64,000 nt of DNA from Spironucleus salmonicida (GCA_000497125.2 CM035321.1:132001-196000); one strand, 5' to 3'. Positions 1-12,451 are shown, counted from the stretch's first letter. Made by a program: numbers and translations. Notes: generated by a model from the sequence alone, not told the origin.

Positions 1-114
1 AAATTTTATTAAATAGCTTTTTTAAGAATAAATTTAGTATATATATTTATGTGGTTACGTATTAATTTTTTTAAATAAATTTGTAATAATAAAAATATGA
101 ATCATACAGTATAT

Positions 115-1131
115 TCATTATTTTATTATATTCTGAAATGATGAATTGGATATAGACCATTGTAACTCTCTAGATTCTAGAACATAATTATTCATTACTT
201 AATGATGCTAGTATTTAAGCAAAAAATTAACATTATTTAATTTCTATTATAGTTCATAAAGTTACGGATGCATTGTTATTTATACAGTCATTAACTCTTA
301 ATTTTTTAATTAATATTCATTTAGCTTTATTAGGGCATCTTATTATAATTATTTTCGGATTATTTCAAATTTTTGGTATTTGAGGTAAAGGTGCGTGTTA
401 CACATAAGTAAATCTTGAAAATTTTAATCTATTATTGTAAATAACTTAATAAAAGCATCAAAACTACAACTAATATATTAATTTAGCAATGTATTAGTAA
501 AAAATACAAGATTGTTACAAAATCGTATATATTTAATATAATGGCAATGTAATTATTAAAAAGTATTAAGACAGACAAGCTTGGTTTTTGTATCTGAAAA
601 GAAGATAGCTAATTTATTATGTACCTACTAAAACTCAAATTAAGAATCTATTTTAATTTCTATTTAAGTATTATTATCAACACCTCTAATAAAATGATCT
701 TAGAACATAAGAAGTGAATTATTATGAACAATAAACGAAATATATGTACTACCCTTTATTTTTTAATCAAATTTGACACAACCATTCAACAAAAATCCAA
801 TTTCATTATCTATATTTGATACTACAAGCACATTTTAAAAAATTGTATAACCACAAGAGATTATATCTTAATTGGAATAAATAGATTCTATTTAACTTTA
901 GTTAAACATGAATATTTATCCATCCAGAATACCAATAAATTTTTAATCATATTTAAAGGCTATATGGTTGAATGCATCTAAGGTTTCTACATAGTTAAAA
1001 TCAATTTAGGTTTGCTTTACCAATTTACAGTTTTCATCGTATTTATAATAAGTATTATTTGCATATGCATGATAATGTTAATCTTAATAATGTAAAAAAT
1101 ACTTCGATTAAAATGTTTATTATTCATTCAT
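115..1131 (-). CDS. Hypothetical protein, propeller-like N-terminus
   Basis: An open frame of 338 residues under the UGA-only stop code, starting at the first in-frame ATG (complement of 1129-1131) and ending at a TGA complementary to 115-117. I do not recognise the family. The first 200 residues alternate short hydrophobic beta-like stretches with polar turns (for example FIGILDGQIFMFN and KLAIFFSDTKTKLVCLN), which suggests a beta-propeller or WD40-like fold. The last 90 residues are polar and Gln-rich, with helical heptad character. Glutamine is mostly TAA or TAG. It is divergent from the acetyltransferase gene, with 132 bp between starts. Coding is inferred from sustained amino-acid composition, not homology. 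An overlapping plus-strand frame at 138-383 is weaker and was set aside. Confidence 0.6.
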
Positions 1132-1263
1132 TAAATAGTCGTTAATAAAAACAAATAATTTATTATATTATAATGTCACTCCTCCTTCCAAAAATATACT
1201 ATTAATTGTATATTTAAACTTAATGTATTAGATTATTATGTATTTTTAATAAAAGAAAATAAA
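1132..1263. promoter_or_regulatory. Divergent intergenic region
   Basis: A 132 bp AT-rich spacer lies between the start codons of two divergent genes, so it should hold both promoters. This is inferred from geometry alone; I see no recognisable motif. Confidence 0.3.
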
Positions 1264-1941
1264 ATGCTAGTTAAAGAAATATTGTAAGATATTTTCTATA
1301 CAATAAAATATATCAAAAATAATGACCCCTCTATATCATTTACGATAGAATTTTTACTATATCCAATATTCTATGCTTTAATTTTGCATAGAATATCTCA
1401 TTAAATGTATATTTTAAGAATACCTTTTATTCCGAGATTATTATCTTAAATATCACGTTTCTTTACATCAATAGAAATACACCCAGGTGCTTAAATTGGA
1501 AAAGGACTCTTCATTGATCATGGGGCTGGTGTTGTTATAGGATAAACAGCAATAATCGGAGATTTTTGTTTATTATATCAAGGTGTTACATTAGGAGGAA
1601 ATGGTAAGGAAATAGGAAAAAGGCATCCTATTTTAGGTAATAATATTGTTGTTGGTGCAGGTGCAATTGTTCTGGGCAGAATAACAGTTGGAGATAATTC
1701 AAAGATAGGTGCTGGTAGTGTTATTGTGAAAGATATACCAAAGTTTTCAACAGTTGTTGGAGTTCCAGGTAAAATTATTTACAAAAATACAGGACAAGAT
1801 ATAAAATAATGCTTTCATGACAGACTGACTTAGTTGGAGTATCCAGATTTATTATAAAAATTATAAGATTAGTTGAATGAATGCTAGTTAAAAATATAGT
1901 AGTTAGAATTATTAACAGCTACAGATAATGTAATAAAATGA
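1264..1941 (+). CDS. cysE: Serine O-acetyltransferase, bacterial EpsC/CysE type
   Basis: Makes O-acetylserine from serine and acetyl-CoA, the first step of cysteine synthesis. 225 residues. The N-terminal helical part (NNDPSI, then [17 protein letters not shown]) leads into a left-handed hexapeptide beta-helix with the family signatures [47 protein letters not shown] and a final STVVGVPGK. The catalytic His and Asp region (IDHG) is present. The tail ends in a Gln/Glu-rich helix, as in short bacterial EpsC-type enzymes. The ATG at 1264 gives exactly the bacterial short-form start, with no long plant- or E. coli-type N-terminal domain. In-frame TAA and TAG codons show it is adapted to the ciliate code, so it is not contamination. 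Bacterial origin by transfer is an inference. Confidence 0.93.
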
Positions 1942-1992
1942 TTTATTATACTTTATATATAAATATTAAATAATATTATTTTCACTTCTTAA

Positions 1993-2745
1993 ATGGAACT
2001 TTTGTAAATAGAGAAAAATACAGAAGCACTATTAAAATTTATATCTTCTTATGCAGACACTAACTAAGCATTTTATGATTTATTTCTGTTCTCTTATGCT
2101 CTTTTTAATGAATAAATAAATAATGGTATTGACAACTTAGTTGTCATTTTAAAGCACGATTCATAAGTATAAGTTTAATTTTTTTCTTCGTAAAATTCCA
2201 GGTTTATCTCTTTGATAGATAGTTACAAGATTTTACTTGAGAAACATCTTCAGTTTCCTACTTAAGGTTCTGAAAAATAGTTAAATATTTTTGGTATATA
2301 GTTAGAACAAATAGTAACTTACCTTAAAATTATCATTCATTTCTCTTCATAAGCAAACATAAAAGATATACTTTTAAGGTTTATGTAAATTAATATACAT
2401 TATAATATAGTTAGCATTTAAAATTATGTGTTCTAATTAGGATCTATTATTTTTAAGTCTAAGAAAAATGCACTAAAAATGTTAGAATGCGCCAGTTTGC
2501 TACCTAAATAAGGGAAAAACAAAACAATCTATATTAGATATATTGATAAATAATCACATTTAAATGATTGTTGTTTTTACAAATAAATTATAGAGAGTTT
2601 AATTATAGGGTTAGAGGTTGGTCTTAATTGGCAGGTTGTATGTTTATGTGCTGGGCAATGCAAATTAGATGACAAAATTATGAAAATATTTAGTACAGGA
2701 GATGTTGAGAAAATATAATTATTTTTAAAATAATGCATTCAATGA
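1993..2745 (+). CDS. Hypothetical protein
   Basis: A 250-residue frame from ATG to TGA, 51 bp after the acetyltransferase stop and 50 bp before the kinesin start. I do not recognise it. It looks alpha-helical, with many Leu/Ile repeats (LIDSYKILLEKHL, QIVTYLKIIIHFSS) and a cysteine-bearing C-terminal third (DCCFYKQ, VVCLCAGQCKL). There is no obvious signal peptide or clear membrane helix. Length, composition and the tight fit between neighbours support a real gene; function is unknown. Confidence 0.6.
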
Positions 2746-2795
2746 TATTAATATTATATTATGTATACTTATATCTTTCAATAAATTTTCCTAAA

Positions 2796-5243
2796 ATGGA
2801 TAAAGTTGGTACTAATGTTATTTGTAAGTAAACCGGAAAAAAATATAAGATAAGCTTTACAAAACACGTATCTCAATATATAACAACTAATCATATTATT
2901 TAACATATAAGAATGATAGTTCCAAATATTAATAATTTTGATCTATTTTTCGATGGAGTTTTGCTTTAAAATGGTGAAAATTTACATAAAGCTATTAATA
3001 AAGATATTTAAATGATCGTATAGAATCAATCAGTATTAGATGATTCTTAGGATGATTATTAATAGCTAGACCATAATCAATAAACTCCATAGAAACTATA
3101 AATAGTGTAGAGCTAACCCAGTATCTATTAATACAATGAATAAGAAAATATATTAACTAGTTAAAAAGTAGAAAGAATTAGATCCATTAATAAGATGATT
3201 TCCAGTAAAAGTAATGACTATTAAATTCTTGAGAAAACAGAAAATTCACTTAATTAAGAAAAATTCTATCAGAATAACTAAAATAAACGCTAAGCAGTGT
3301 TAAATTCGACTTAAAATCTATAAATATAGTTGGGTGATAATAGTTTTTATGAAAATTATCATATAGATAATATTTAAGAAATCATACTTACAAAACGCTC
3401 TATCACACCACTATCGAATTAAAAAAATATTACTACACATTCTATTAAAAAACCAACAGATTAAATTGTTGAGAGAAAAGTTCTATTTTAAGATAGCGAA
3501 AGTATTAATCAGTAACAGATTTAATTGTTATAAACAGAGGTGAAATCTTTAAAACAATAGCTAGAAAATACAATCTTTTAATAAACATTTACTAGTACTG
3601 ACTAAATATACTAGATTGTAAACGAAAAAATATAGCAAGCTGCCGAGCTTTCCAAATCTAGGATTAAAAGCTCTTAATATAAAAAGACTTAAAATAGTCA
3701 GTTAGATGATTCTTTAGTTCTATCTGTTAATAATTAACCAGATGCTGAATTTCTCACTCATAATGCAAAATTAGATACGAAATAGCTTGAAATATAATTA
3801 ACTGATATTACATCACCAATTAATAAAAAATAGCAATCCATCTTATAGCATTAAGAATAAAATTCTTTTGAATAAAAAAGGATTTAAGCCGAAAATAGCA
3901 GCATAGAAATTGAAATTTTATCACTTACAGAACTTCTTGATCTAAATACATAGAAACTTGAAATTTTCTCATAAGATCTCAATAATACATAATAGCAACA
4001 TAATTAATTAATTTAAGAAATTTAAAATATCAAAAACAAAGCATTATGTTACCAAAAAATTGATAAGGATATCTTCGATTGGAGTTTTTAAGCTGCTGAA
4101 TTAAAGTAACAAATTAAAGAACTAAAAAAATATAATGATGAGTTGGTTTTAATATAAAATCAAAGAAGAAAACTTCATAATTTATTGGAAGATCTTAAAG
4201 GAAACATCAGAGTTTTTGTGCGCTTGCGACCTTTATTAAATGAAGAATTAGAAAATAATTTCTTAGCATCAAATTCTTCTAAGATCGAAGATTATATTAG
4301 TATTACTACATAACAATAAATAGCATTAAATTTACCATTTAGTCTACCCTAATTTAATTAATAGTAGCTGTTTAATTTTTATCGAGTATATAATTATTAA
4401 ACTTCATAAAAAACTGTATTTAGTGATATTAAGCCCCTACTTACTTCGGCAATCGATGGGTTTAATATTACTTTACTTTGCTATGGATCAACTGGATCAG
4501 GTAAAACTTTCACTCTTATTGGTGATACAGGCGATTCTGATATATACTGTGACGAAAATGATAAATTTTCACGTTTAGGAATCCTTCCACGATCTGTTGT
4601 TGAATTATTCTAATTATTGAATAATTAAACTCGCCAATTTAGTGTATCCACGGCGGTGGTGGAATTATATTTAGACAATTTTATTGATTTACTTGCTGTT
4701 GAATAAAAAGAATTAAAGATACGTTATTAAAATGAATAATATTTTATTTAGAATTTAGATTTTAAAGATGTCACATCTCCACACCAATTATTGCAAATAT
4801 TGAGTAATGCGTTAGAATCTAGACATGTTTCGTCTACAAAATGTAATTCAAGGTCATCACGTAGCCATGCGATTATTTATGTTCGTGTTAAAATAGCAGG
4901 AAGACTATCTACGATTATATTTGCTGATTTAGCTGGCTCTGAACGGGTTGAAAAAAGTCAAAGTGAAGGACTTAGATTCAAAGAAGCATAGTTTATTAAT
5001 TAAAGTTTAAGTGCCTTGGGGGATGTAGTAAATGCACTTAGTAATTAAAACTCTCATATTCCTTTTAGAAATAGTAAACTTACATAAGTCCTATAACCTG
5101 GACTAGGTGGAAATAGTAAAACATTATTGTTTGTTAATTTAAATCCACTATATGCAAATTTATAAGAGAGTTATAGTAGTTTAGTTTTTGGAACTAGATC
5201 TAAAGCTGTTTAAAATGTTGCGGTTAAAGGTTTATTTGAATGA
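2796..5243 (+). CDS. Kinesin-14 family C-terminal motor
   Basis: Minus-end-directed type microtubule motor, 815 residues. Residues 1-460 are a Gln/Asn-rich and coiled-coil region. The kinesin-14 neck (LHNLLEDLKGNIRVFVRLRP) then joins a motor domain at the extreme C-terminus, the defining layout of the Ncd/KIFC group. Motor motifs in order: P-loop YGSTGSGKTFT near residue 564, switch I NSRSSRSHAI, switch II FADLAGSER near 711, then QSLSALGDVVNAL, IPFRNSKLTQ and a short tail. The P-loop has Ser where most kinesins have Gln (GQTGSGKT). Spindle or ciliary-base roles are known for the family; which applies here cannot be told. The start is the first ATG after the upstream stop. Confidence 0.93.
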
Positions 5244-5480
5244 ACTTTTTAAAATAGTTTAATTTTCTGATAAAGTTCTTCTTTTCCAAAACATATATAC
5301 ACATATTCACTCAGATTCAATAATACTTATACTTTATATCATTGTAGTAAAAACAGTTACATTATTATATGAAACTCGTTTCATTAAGCTAATAGTTATA
5401 TACTGATTTATTACTATAGCTAGTATATAGAAAGTCAGATATAATAAAGCTATATAACAAAAACTATGATAAAATATTAA

Positions 5481-7382
5481 TCAGTCATCATCTTCTTAAT
5501 CTTCTTACCTTCTTTCATCAAGTTCATCTTCACCTTTGTTGACTTTTAGTGATTTGATTGCACCAATGACATCACTAGCATCTTATACGTTTAATAACTA
5601 CATTATTTCTCCAGCTTCATCCGGTGAAAAAACTCCCACTTCATCGGCAGCTTATATTGCAATAGCTTAAATAGCTTCTAAAATTTTGTTAGTAGATGAA
5701 GTTTATTATAAACCTAAAATTTTTTTGATTGCCGTCACAAGGGTTCGAGATTATTCAGTAAAATTTTATACTTCAGTTAATCGTGTTATCATTCTACCAA
5801 TTGAATTAGTATTAAATAATCTACCAAAATGATTAAGTACGAATATTATTGCCTAAAATGCTTCGTAGGATTCTGTATCTGTAAGTCGAATTAGTATTTT
5901 GGGTTAATCTTAACATGCTTATCTAACACACTATTTAACATATTTCTAACGCTCTTCGCCAGATGAATAAAGTACAGTATCTGCATAGGTAATAAGATTT
6001 TGATTAATTGGGTTTGTTCCAATTTTAGCTTCTCTACACCTCGCCGAAAATTCTTCAGCGGCTAGAAATGCTGGAGATACAGAATCTCGTTAGTTTAATT
6101 GTAATTATAACTTTTCTAAAATTTCTGCATTTAATTTAATAACCTCATATATACTTTATGGATTTTTACTTATCCCTAAAAGTTACAAAATTCGACTTCG
6201 TAATCTATTCAATTCGCGGAGTTCCATTAAACTTGCTTCAACACACCCATATTATTACTCACATCGCTTTACAAACCCATCAAACAATTATGAGTATCCA
6301 TTTTTAATTTAATAATCATCATTTCCAGGAACTTAGCTCGCCAACGCTTACAATCGTTCAGCGCCTAGTGTAAATGCCTATTTTAATTATGAAAGCTAGT
6401 TTGAAGCATTTTTGGAAGCTTTAGTCGCTTCTAATAATTATTCCGGGGTTTAACATTAATGAAACTGATTTAATTTAAGCACTAAATTCTTAATCTATGC
6501 TGGCTTTAATTGATTAATTTTTTAATCAAATTATCTTTCTTCAGCTGTCTCTGGCATTAAAAAGCTACTTGGTATGATATTTTCATTATTATCATCTTTC
6601 CATTTAGACTTAAGTGACTTTAATTCATCCGAATTATCATCAGCTGGTAACGATTTTAAAATATTTCCTTTCTTTATAGTCTATTTTGCACATTCTGGTA
6701 AGTTATTATGTGAGTGTTAAACCTCAATTTTCTTTAGCATTCGTTCAAAAATATTTTGAATCGAATTTTCCGATAACTTTGGAGTTATTTTCATGTCTAA
6801 TGCTTTTTATGCTCTATTTATGAGTTACTTCCACGTTTTTTCAGTTATAACTGATTGATTAGAATCATTGGAATCAATAGAAACTTAAGAGTCATTTTAA
6901 ATACTTTGTTTTTGATATTATTTCTTTTACTACTTTGGTACAGCTATATTATTTTATGGATAATATCTAGGATCTAATATTTGCTATGGTAATAATTCTT
7001 CTGGTAACTATGATATCATTAAATTTGGAGTCACAGAATTAGAAAACTAATTATCAAGATCATTTGGTATTTAAGGTTGGTTTGGATATTATTAATGTGA
7101 GAATTAATTGTAAATTTGATTATTTTATCCTTAATATTACTAGTATTGTTATGTATTACTATATTATTAAGCGTGTACCGTATTTAACGGTGTTTATCTA
7201 TTTCGATAATTAAGATACTTGTTATTTTATACCTGTGAATATGACGCAATATCAACTTCCCTAGGCTAGTTAGTTGTCCAGTATTCTTATTATTATAAAT
7301 GATTATTAAGATCCGTATTAACAGAATTAAGAGAAGCTGTTTATGAAAACAGTAAAGAACTTTCAGATACTTAGGATGACAT
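5481..7382 (-). CDS. Hypothetical Gln-rich protein
   Basis: 633 residues, unrecognised. Residues 1-190 are a low-complexity Q/N/P/Y-rich region (for example QQYSNTQQYQQYQGQNNQIY) of prion-like composition. From about 200 on, the sequence becomes a charged, mostly helical globular region (NIFERMLKKIEV, LQALASQVPGNDDY, LMELRELNRLRSRILQLLG), ending in a helical segment and a very acidic tail (DELDERRQEDQEDDD). The start is the first ATG in frame, 127 bp from the divergent Rpt4-like start. The repeated VIGAIKSL and IMQLLNVQDA helices could be an adaptor domain, but I cannot name one. Confidence 0.68.
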
Positions 7383-7509
7383 TTTAGAATTTGAAAAATA
7401 CTATATTAATACTATATTATATGGTTATCTCAGAATATAAATATTTTTATTAATTTTATCGTTAGTATCCTTATATATAATTAAAATATCTAGTTAAAAA
7501 TCCTCTAAA
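7383..7509. promoter_or_regulatory. Divergent intergenic region
   Basis: 127 bp between the start codons of the Q-rich gene and the Rpt4-like gene. It should carry both promoters, judged from geometry only. No motif was recognised. Confidence 0.3.
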
Positions 7510-8706
7510 ATGTAGTTTACTCAAACTAATGAAGCTATGTTACGTTAATATTATAAATCTATTAAAATGTTATAAGATGTTGAAGAGTAGTTAAGAAAGG
7601 AACGTTTTGATCTTAAAACAACATAGGCAGAATCAGAAGATTCTGAAAGATTATTAAAGGCAGCTAGAGAACCAGGTTAAGATACGGCCGAGGTATTGTA
7701 GTGCTTAACACCAAACGAAATTATTGTGCGTAGCTCAAACGGTCCCAGATATCTAACCAATAAGCGCACAATGATTCCGTATGAAAAGCTAATCCCAGGA
7801 GCTAGAGTATCATTATCCCTGTAATCATAAACTATTTTAAACATATTACCTCCTGCAGTGGATCCGCAAGTATTTAAGTTTTCTGAAGCTGGTGCCAATA
7901 AAATAACTTTTTAAGATATAGGAGGACTGAATGAGGAGCTTTAACTCATAAGAGAGGCTATAGAACTTCCTTTAACAAATCCAGAGATATTTTTGAAAGT
8001 AGGTATAGAGCCTTCTAAATCTGTACTGCTTACAGGCCCTCCTGGAACTGGGAAGTCCATGATTTGTTAAGCGTTTTGCAATTCCTTAAACTGCACTTTT
8101 ATTAAGCTAGTAGGATCATAAATTGTATAAAAATATATTGGTGAATCCTCTCGCTTGATTAGAGAAATATTTTCATACGCTAGGCTCAAGGCCCCGACTA
8201 TTTTAATGATAGATGAAATTGATTCAATTTGTGGCAAAAGATCGGCTTAGGGTTCGTCTTCAGATCGTGAAATTGCTAGAACAATGCTAGCTTTGCTTAC
8301 AGAATTAGATGGATTTTCATCCAAAGAGAACGATCGTGTGAAGTGCGTATTTTGTACAAATAGGCCAAACTCTTTAGACCCTGCATTTTTGCGCCCTGGT
8401 AGAATTTCTAGAAAAATCTCAATCAAACTTCCAGATACAGTTGGTAGATACGAGATATTGAAGATTCATAGCTAGGGAATCAAATTTGATGATTCGTGTG
8501 ATTTTGGTCGTGTTGTTGCTATGACAGAAGGCTTTAATGGCGCTGATTTGAAATGTTTGATTACAGAAGCTGGATTGTGTGCTATCAGAAGAGATCAGGA
8601 AATGGTAGCGTAAGAAGATTTATTGGAAGCTGTCCGTGTTATGTAAAAGAACAAAATTTTAGAAGGAAAAACTTGGGATCAGGGAACCGACGCTATGAAT
8701 AAATGA
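7510..8706 (+). CDS. RPT4: 26S proteasome regulatory ATPase, Rpt4 (PSMC6) type
   Basis: AAA+ subunit of the proteasome base, which unfolds and translocates substrates. 398 residues against about 390 for the family. Order: N-terminal coiled coil (10-55), OB region ([13 protein letters not shown] to VSL, 74-105), linker AVDPQVF, DIGGL (136-140), Walker A GPPGTGKS (176-183), pore-loop region [18 protein letters not shown] (207-224), Walker B ILMIDEID (231-238), [16 protein letters not shown] (283-298), and the sensor/lid EGFNGADL. The RLIREIF stretch and the absence of a C-terminal HbYX tail fit Rpt4 best among Rpt1-6. Walker A ends in Ser where most Rpts have Thr, and the sequence is rather diverged (SKSVLLTG for PKGVLLYG). 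The stop lies 6 bp from the convergent gene's stop. Confidence 0.88.
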
Positions 8707-8712
8707 CGAAAT

Positions 8713-9738
8713 TCAATCACTTACTTCATCGTCTTCTAGACATTACGCTACAAAGTTACTAAACTAAGAGCCTTGTCTTCTTTATACAAACTCGGACCTT
8801 CCTTCACCAGGTTCATACGGATTCTTCTGATGTTTAATTTTATCTATTGTTTCAGAAATTTGTTACGCCCTAGATACAGGTCTAAACGGCATGGGAAGAT
8901 CAGGTTAATCAACTATATTATCAAATTATGATATTCCAAATTTTTCTATAAATGACTTATAATTTTTGACATAAAACTACATATTTAGTAATTCTCTGGC
9001 TGTAGCAAACTCAGCAAAAATATTATAAAGAAGTGTTTAAATTTTAACAGTCTATGATGTTTTCTGGGGTTTTTTAATATCATCCGAATACGGCTAAAAG
9101 AATATCTGCTTATTCTTTTAAACCTTTTCTCTCAATGAACTAATTAGAGGTTAGTTTTAAAGTTATTTTCTTCTTTCCACAAATCTTTAATACATAAGCA
9201 TAAATGAGTGAAATTCTGGGAACTATGCATCTGAGCGTATATTGTATGTAAACTAATCAGAATGAATGGATCTCAGCGCTTCATAAATTTCAGTGAGAGT
9301 CAAAGGATTCTAAAAGTTAAGAGATCGATACTTAAACGGAAACATTAAGTCTAATGCAGTTAAAGTAAATTCTAATTAATCTAAGGAAATAGATTCATTT
9401 TTTTCACAAAATATAAAATCCTCCTCCGTTAAATCATAAAAAATATTTTATTGATGGTTATCAATTTGATGAACATAGTAATCTTAATTTGGCATATATC
9501 CTACTGTTTCGTATTCATTATATTATATTGTTTTCTTGGTTGGAATTTTTTCGTTTTACTGAACAGCTTTGAGCAAATGTAATTCTTTCTCTTCTTATTC
9601 TGAATATTTATCGACACCTAATGATACGTGGTTTCTTTTTGGTTTAGACGATTCTAGTTCTTTATCAAATACAGGTTGTGATGTCTTAAAAAGATTTAAT
9701 TTTTAAAAAATGTCTATAGATATTTTTTGCTCGTCCAT
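8713..9738 (-). CDS. Hypothetical protein
   Basis: 341 residues from ATG (complement of 9736-9738) to TGA, reading without break. I do not recognise it. It has a lysine/glutamate-rich start (ELESSKPKRNHVSLGVDKYS), an acidic aromatic stretch (NIFYDLTEEDFIFCEKNESI), a region of helices with conserved-looking aromatics (LDLMFPFKYRSLNF, FHSFMLMYQRFVERRKQL), and an acidic C-terminus (LEDDEVSD). No membrane segment. It is convergent with the Rpt4-like gene (6 bp between stop codons) and upstream of a co-oriented coiled-coil gene's terminator. Probably nuclear or cytosolic; function unknown. Confidence 0.62.
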
Positions 9739-9794
9739 CTAAGTGAAATGCAAAATTATATATAATATTATTATATATAAACATATATAAATAA

Positions 9795-11261
9795 TCAATT
9801 TCCTGAATTTAAGAGTTAAATTAACCCATCTAATTCATCTTCTTCCATTTAGGTGAGGCTGCTTCTAATTTTTTGCTTTTGAATTAAATCTTAGTCTATT
9901 TTTTAGTGATAAATTTCATCTTCTAAAACTCTTGCAGAACTTACTTTTAGAAGAAAGCTTTCGTCAAATTATGGTGAAATAGAGCTAGAAAACTTATTTT
10001 TATTTACAATAGCTTTTTTAGCTTCTTAAAACTTTATTAATGATTAATTCATTATTTATTATCTTTCTTCTTTTTTCAATGATAGCTCTGACTCTTGAAA
10101 TCTTTAAGTTGTTTAAATTTTAGTAGTCTGGAGATCATCTGCTTTTAATTATACAGGAGTATCTGGTGATGGCAGAGACTCTTCATGACTTGATATATCT
10201 TTAAATTGATTCTTTTTCTTTTCAGACTGATACATATTAGCAAAAGCATTTGTTTGATTAAACTAGTTGAATCGTTATGTTTAGGATTACTTCTTAAAAT
10301 TCTCAATTTATTAGCTACTATCAAAGTTGTTCATAATATTAGTATCTAATTCTGTAATTCCAATAGATTCAAGTGGTTTACTGTGATTAGATTATAAAGT
10401 AGTGTTTTTCTAAATTATTATATCTAAATCTAAGTTTTAATTACGCTTTTAGTTTTTTTTAATATTTACTACATCATAATTAACAGTATTATTTAAATAT
10501 TAGGGTTAGATCATAGAATATTATACAGATTAATTAATTTATGGGATAGACGTTACATTTTCTTATTCCTATCTTAGGTATATTTGATTAGACTAAGGTG
10601 TTACTTCATCTGAAAAACTAACATATTGCAAAGAATTCATTCTGGACTCAAAATATTTTAAATCAGGAAGACATGATTTAATTTCTTAAGTTATATCCTC
10701 GGCAATAAAGTTATGTTAAGGCCTTATAGAAAAAATAGTAGGTTATGATATCTAAGATTATTGTGAATTATTTTTATGTAAAACCTCTTCTTATTTATCT
10801 TATAATAACTCTGTAGATGGTAAAATTTATTTAATTCGACTTTATATAGACTTTAAGATTATATCCTCGGGCTAAGCAGTAGAATTATATAATAAGCTAG
10901 GTGATAACTCTTTTTAAACTTTTAAATATTAATAACTACTATCATCTTCTGGTACTTATTAATTCAAACCAACTTAATTATTTTAAATATTAGTTTATCG
11001 TGTTTTTTAGGGCTAAAATTTTTACTATTATTGTTCACCCAATTATTGATTTAAGTTGTCTATTACTTTTCCCTTCTAGTTTAATTATTACAAAATTTAT
11101 TTATTTTCTTTTTTTAGTAATAATATTTCCTATTTATATTTTTGCTAGCACTTAATTAACTATGTCTTCAACAATTCATTTTCTTAAGTAGCAGCAGCAA
11201 ACTCATCTAAAATATGTTATAGTTTCTACTTATATTCTGGTTTAAGATCTTTGAAACTCAT
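9795..11261 (-). CDS. Coiled-coil, Gln/Asn-rich protein
   Basis: 488 residues, unrecognised. The N-terminal 110 residues form a coiled coil (KLQHILDEFAAATQENELLK, then KYKQEILLLKKENKQIL). A long low-complexity middle region rich in Q, N, S and P follows. The C-terminus is again charged and helical (SLKKEERQQIMNQS, LLKVSSARVLEDEIYHQK), ending LIQLLNSGN. Glutamine is almost always TAA or TAG. The frame was followed line by line with no TGA. It sits tandem to the 8713-9738 gene on the same strand with 56 bp between them. A cytoskeletal or scaffold role is a guess. Confidence 0.65.
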
Positions 11262-11318
11262 AAATTCAATAAATAATAATTATTTTTTAACTATATAATA
11301 ATAAGATATTAATTTAAT

Positions 11319-11603
11319 ATGAAATTATCAAAAACAGGAAATATAAAAGCAACTTTCTCACCAACACCTTATACTTTGTCATTATAATTTTAAGATGATA
11401 AACTCTTAGTGAGATCTAAATCTTAATAAAACTTTCGTAAGAAGATTATCATTGAAAAAATGGATCTAAGATATAGTGTTGACCCACTACCGCGTATACT
11501 TCTTTAACCTTTAGGCAAAGTTATCATACCTATACCATTTGATTTTCTTGATAATGAACCACACTTATAAATATTTTAGAGCTAAAATTTACAGCAAGAG
11601 TGA
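11319..11603 (+). CDS. Small hypothetical protein
   Basis: 94 residues from ATG to TGA, 57 bp from the divergent coiled-coil start and 86 bp before the convergent cyclophilin stop. It is basic at the start (MKLSKTGNIK, SKSQQNFRKKIIIEK), with a strongly protein-like core (MDLRYSVDPLPRILLQPLGK followed by VIIPIPFDFLDNEP). No domain recognised. Length is marginal under a one-stop code, so support rests on composition and spacing. Confidence 0.45.
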
Positions 11604-11689
11604 GTTTATAAATAAATAAGAATAAACGAAATACGATAGTATAAAGATTTAAAGAAAACTGATATTTAATATAAATAGCAACATTAAGA

Positions 11690-12196
11690 TCACACTTTTC
11701 CACTGTCAACAATAACAATTGGCTTGACAGGCTTATCGCCACGACCAGTAGGGTTTTTCTCCATAGCTTTAAGAATGTCCATACCTTTAGTGATCTTACC
11801 AAAAACGCAATGCTTACCATTTAACCATGGGGTATCAACAAAGCACAAGAAGAATTAAGAGCCATTGGTGTTGGGGCCAGCATTAGCCATAGAAAGGCAA
11901 CCTGGGAAATGCTTAACTTTGAAGTTTTCATCAGGGAACTTTTCACCATAGATGGACTTACCACCAGTGCCGTTATGATTAGTAAAATCACCGCCCTAAG
12001 CCATGAAGTCAGGGATAACACGATGGAAAGAAGAGGCCTTATAACCAAAACCTTTCTCACCAGTACAGAGCTACTTGAAGTTTTCAGCAGTTTTGGGAAC
12101 TACTTCACCAAAAAGACCAATTTCAACACGGCCAGCAGGGGCTCCTCCAATAGTAATATCAAAGAAAACGGTGTCTGTTATTTTAGTATCAGCCAT
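11690..12196 (-). CDS. Cyclophilin A-type peptidyl-prolyl isomerase
   Basis: Catalyses cis-trans isomerisation of peptidyl-proline bonds. 168 residues, the usual single-domain length, with no signal or targeting extension, so probably cytosolic. The family signature is complete: [46 protein letters not shown] with the catalytic Arg, [37 protein letters not shown], and [19 protein letters not shown] with the Trp that contacts cyclosporin. Base composition is clearly more GC-rich than its neighbours and few reassigned codons are used, typical of a highly expressed gene. It ends in [11 protein letters not shown]. Confidence 0.97.
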
Positions 12197-12451
12197 TTGA
12201 GGAAGTGGTAAAATTTGATTTCAAAAATTTATATAAAAATTTATATAATATTATAAATTTTGATTTCGATATATTCAGATAGACTTATTCTTTTATATAT
12301 ACATTAAAATATCAGCGTAATGGTTATTTAACCTAATTTATTATTAACACAAAATGTAGTTATTTATTTTTATATTATAAAATAATTTATTATTAAATAT
12401 TACAATATTTAAATAGAATATATTATTATATACTTCTGACTCCTCTCTAGA
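12197..12451. promoter_or_regulatory. Divergent intergenic region
   Basis: 255 bp, over 80% A+T by eye, between the divergent starts of cyclophilin and the 12452 gene. No ORF or RNA structure was seen. A promoter role is inferred from geometry. Confidence 0.3.

Noticed and set aside
138-383. Plus-strand 81-codon frame ending in a hydrophobic stretch
   Set aside because: It lies antisense to the much longer and more protein-like 338-residue minus-strand gene.
11909-12211. 100-codon plus-strand frame
   Set aside because: Antisense to cyclophilin, which is unambiguous.
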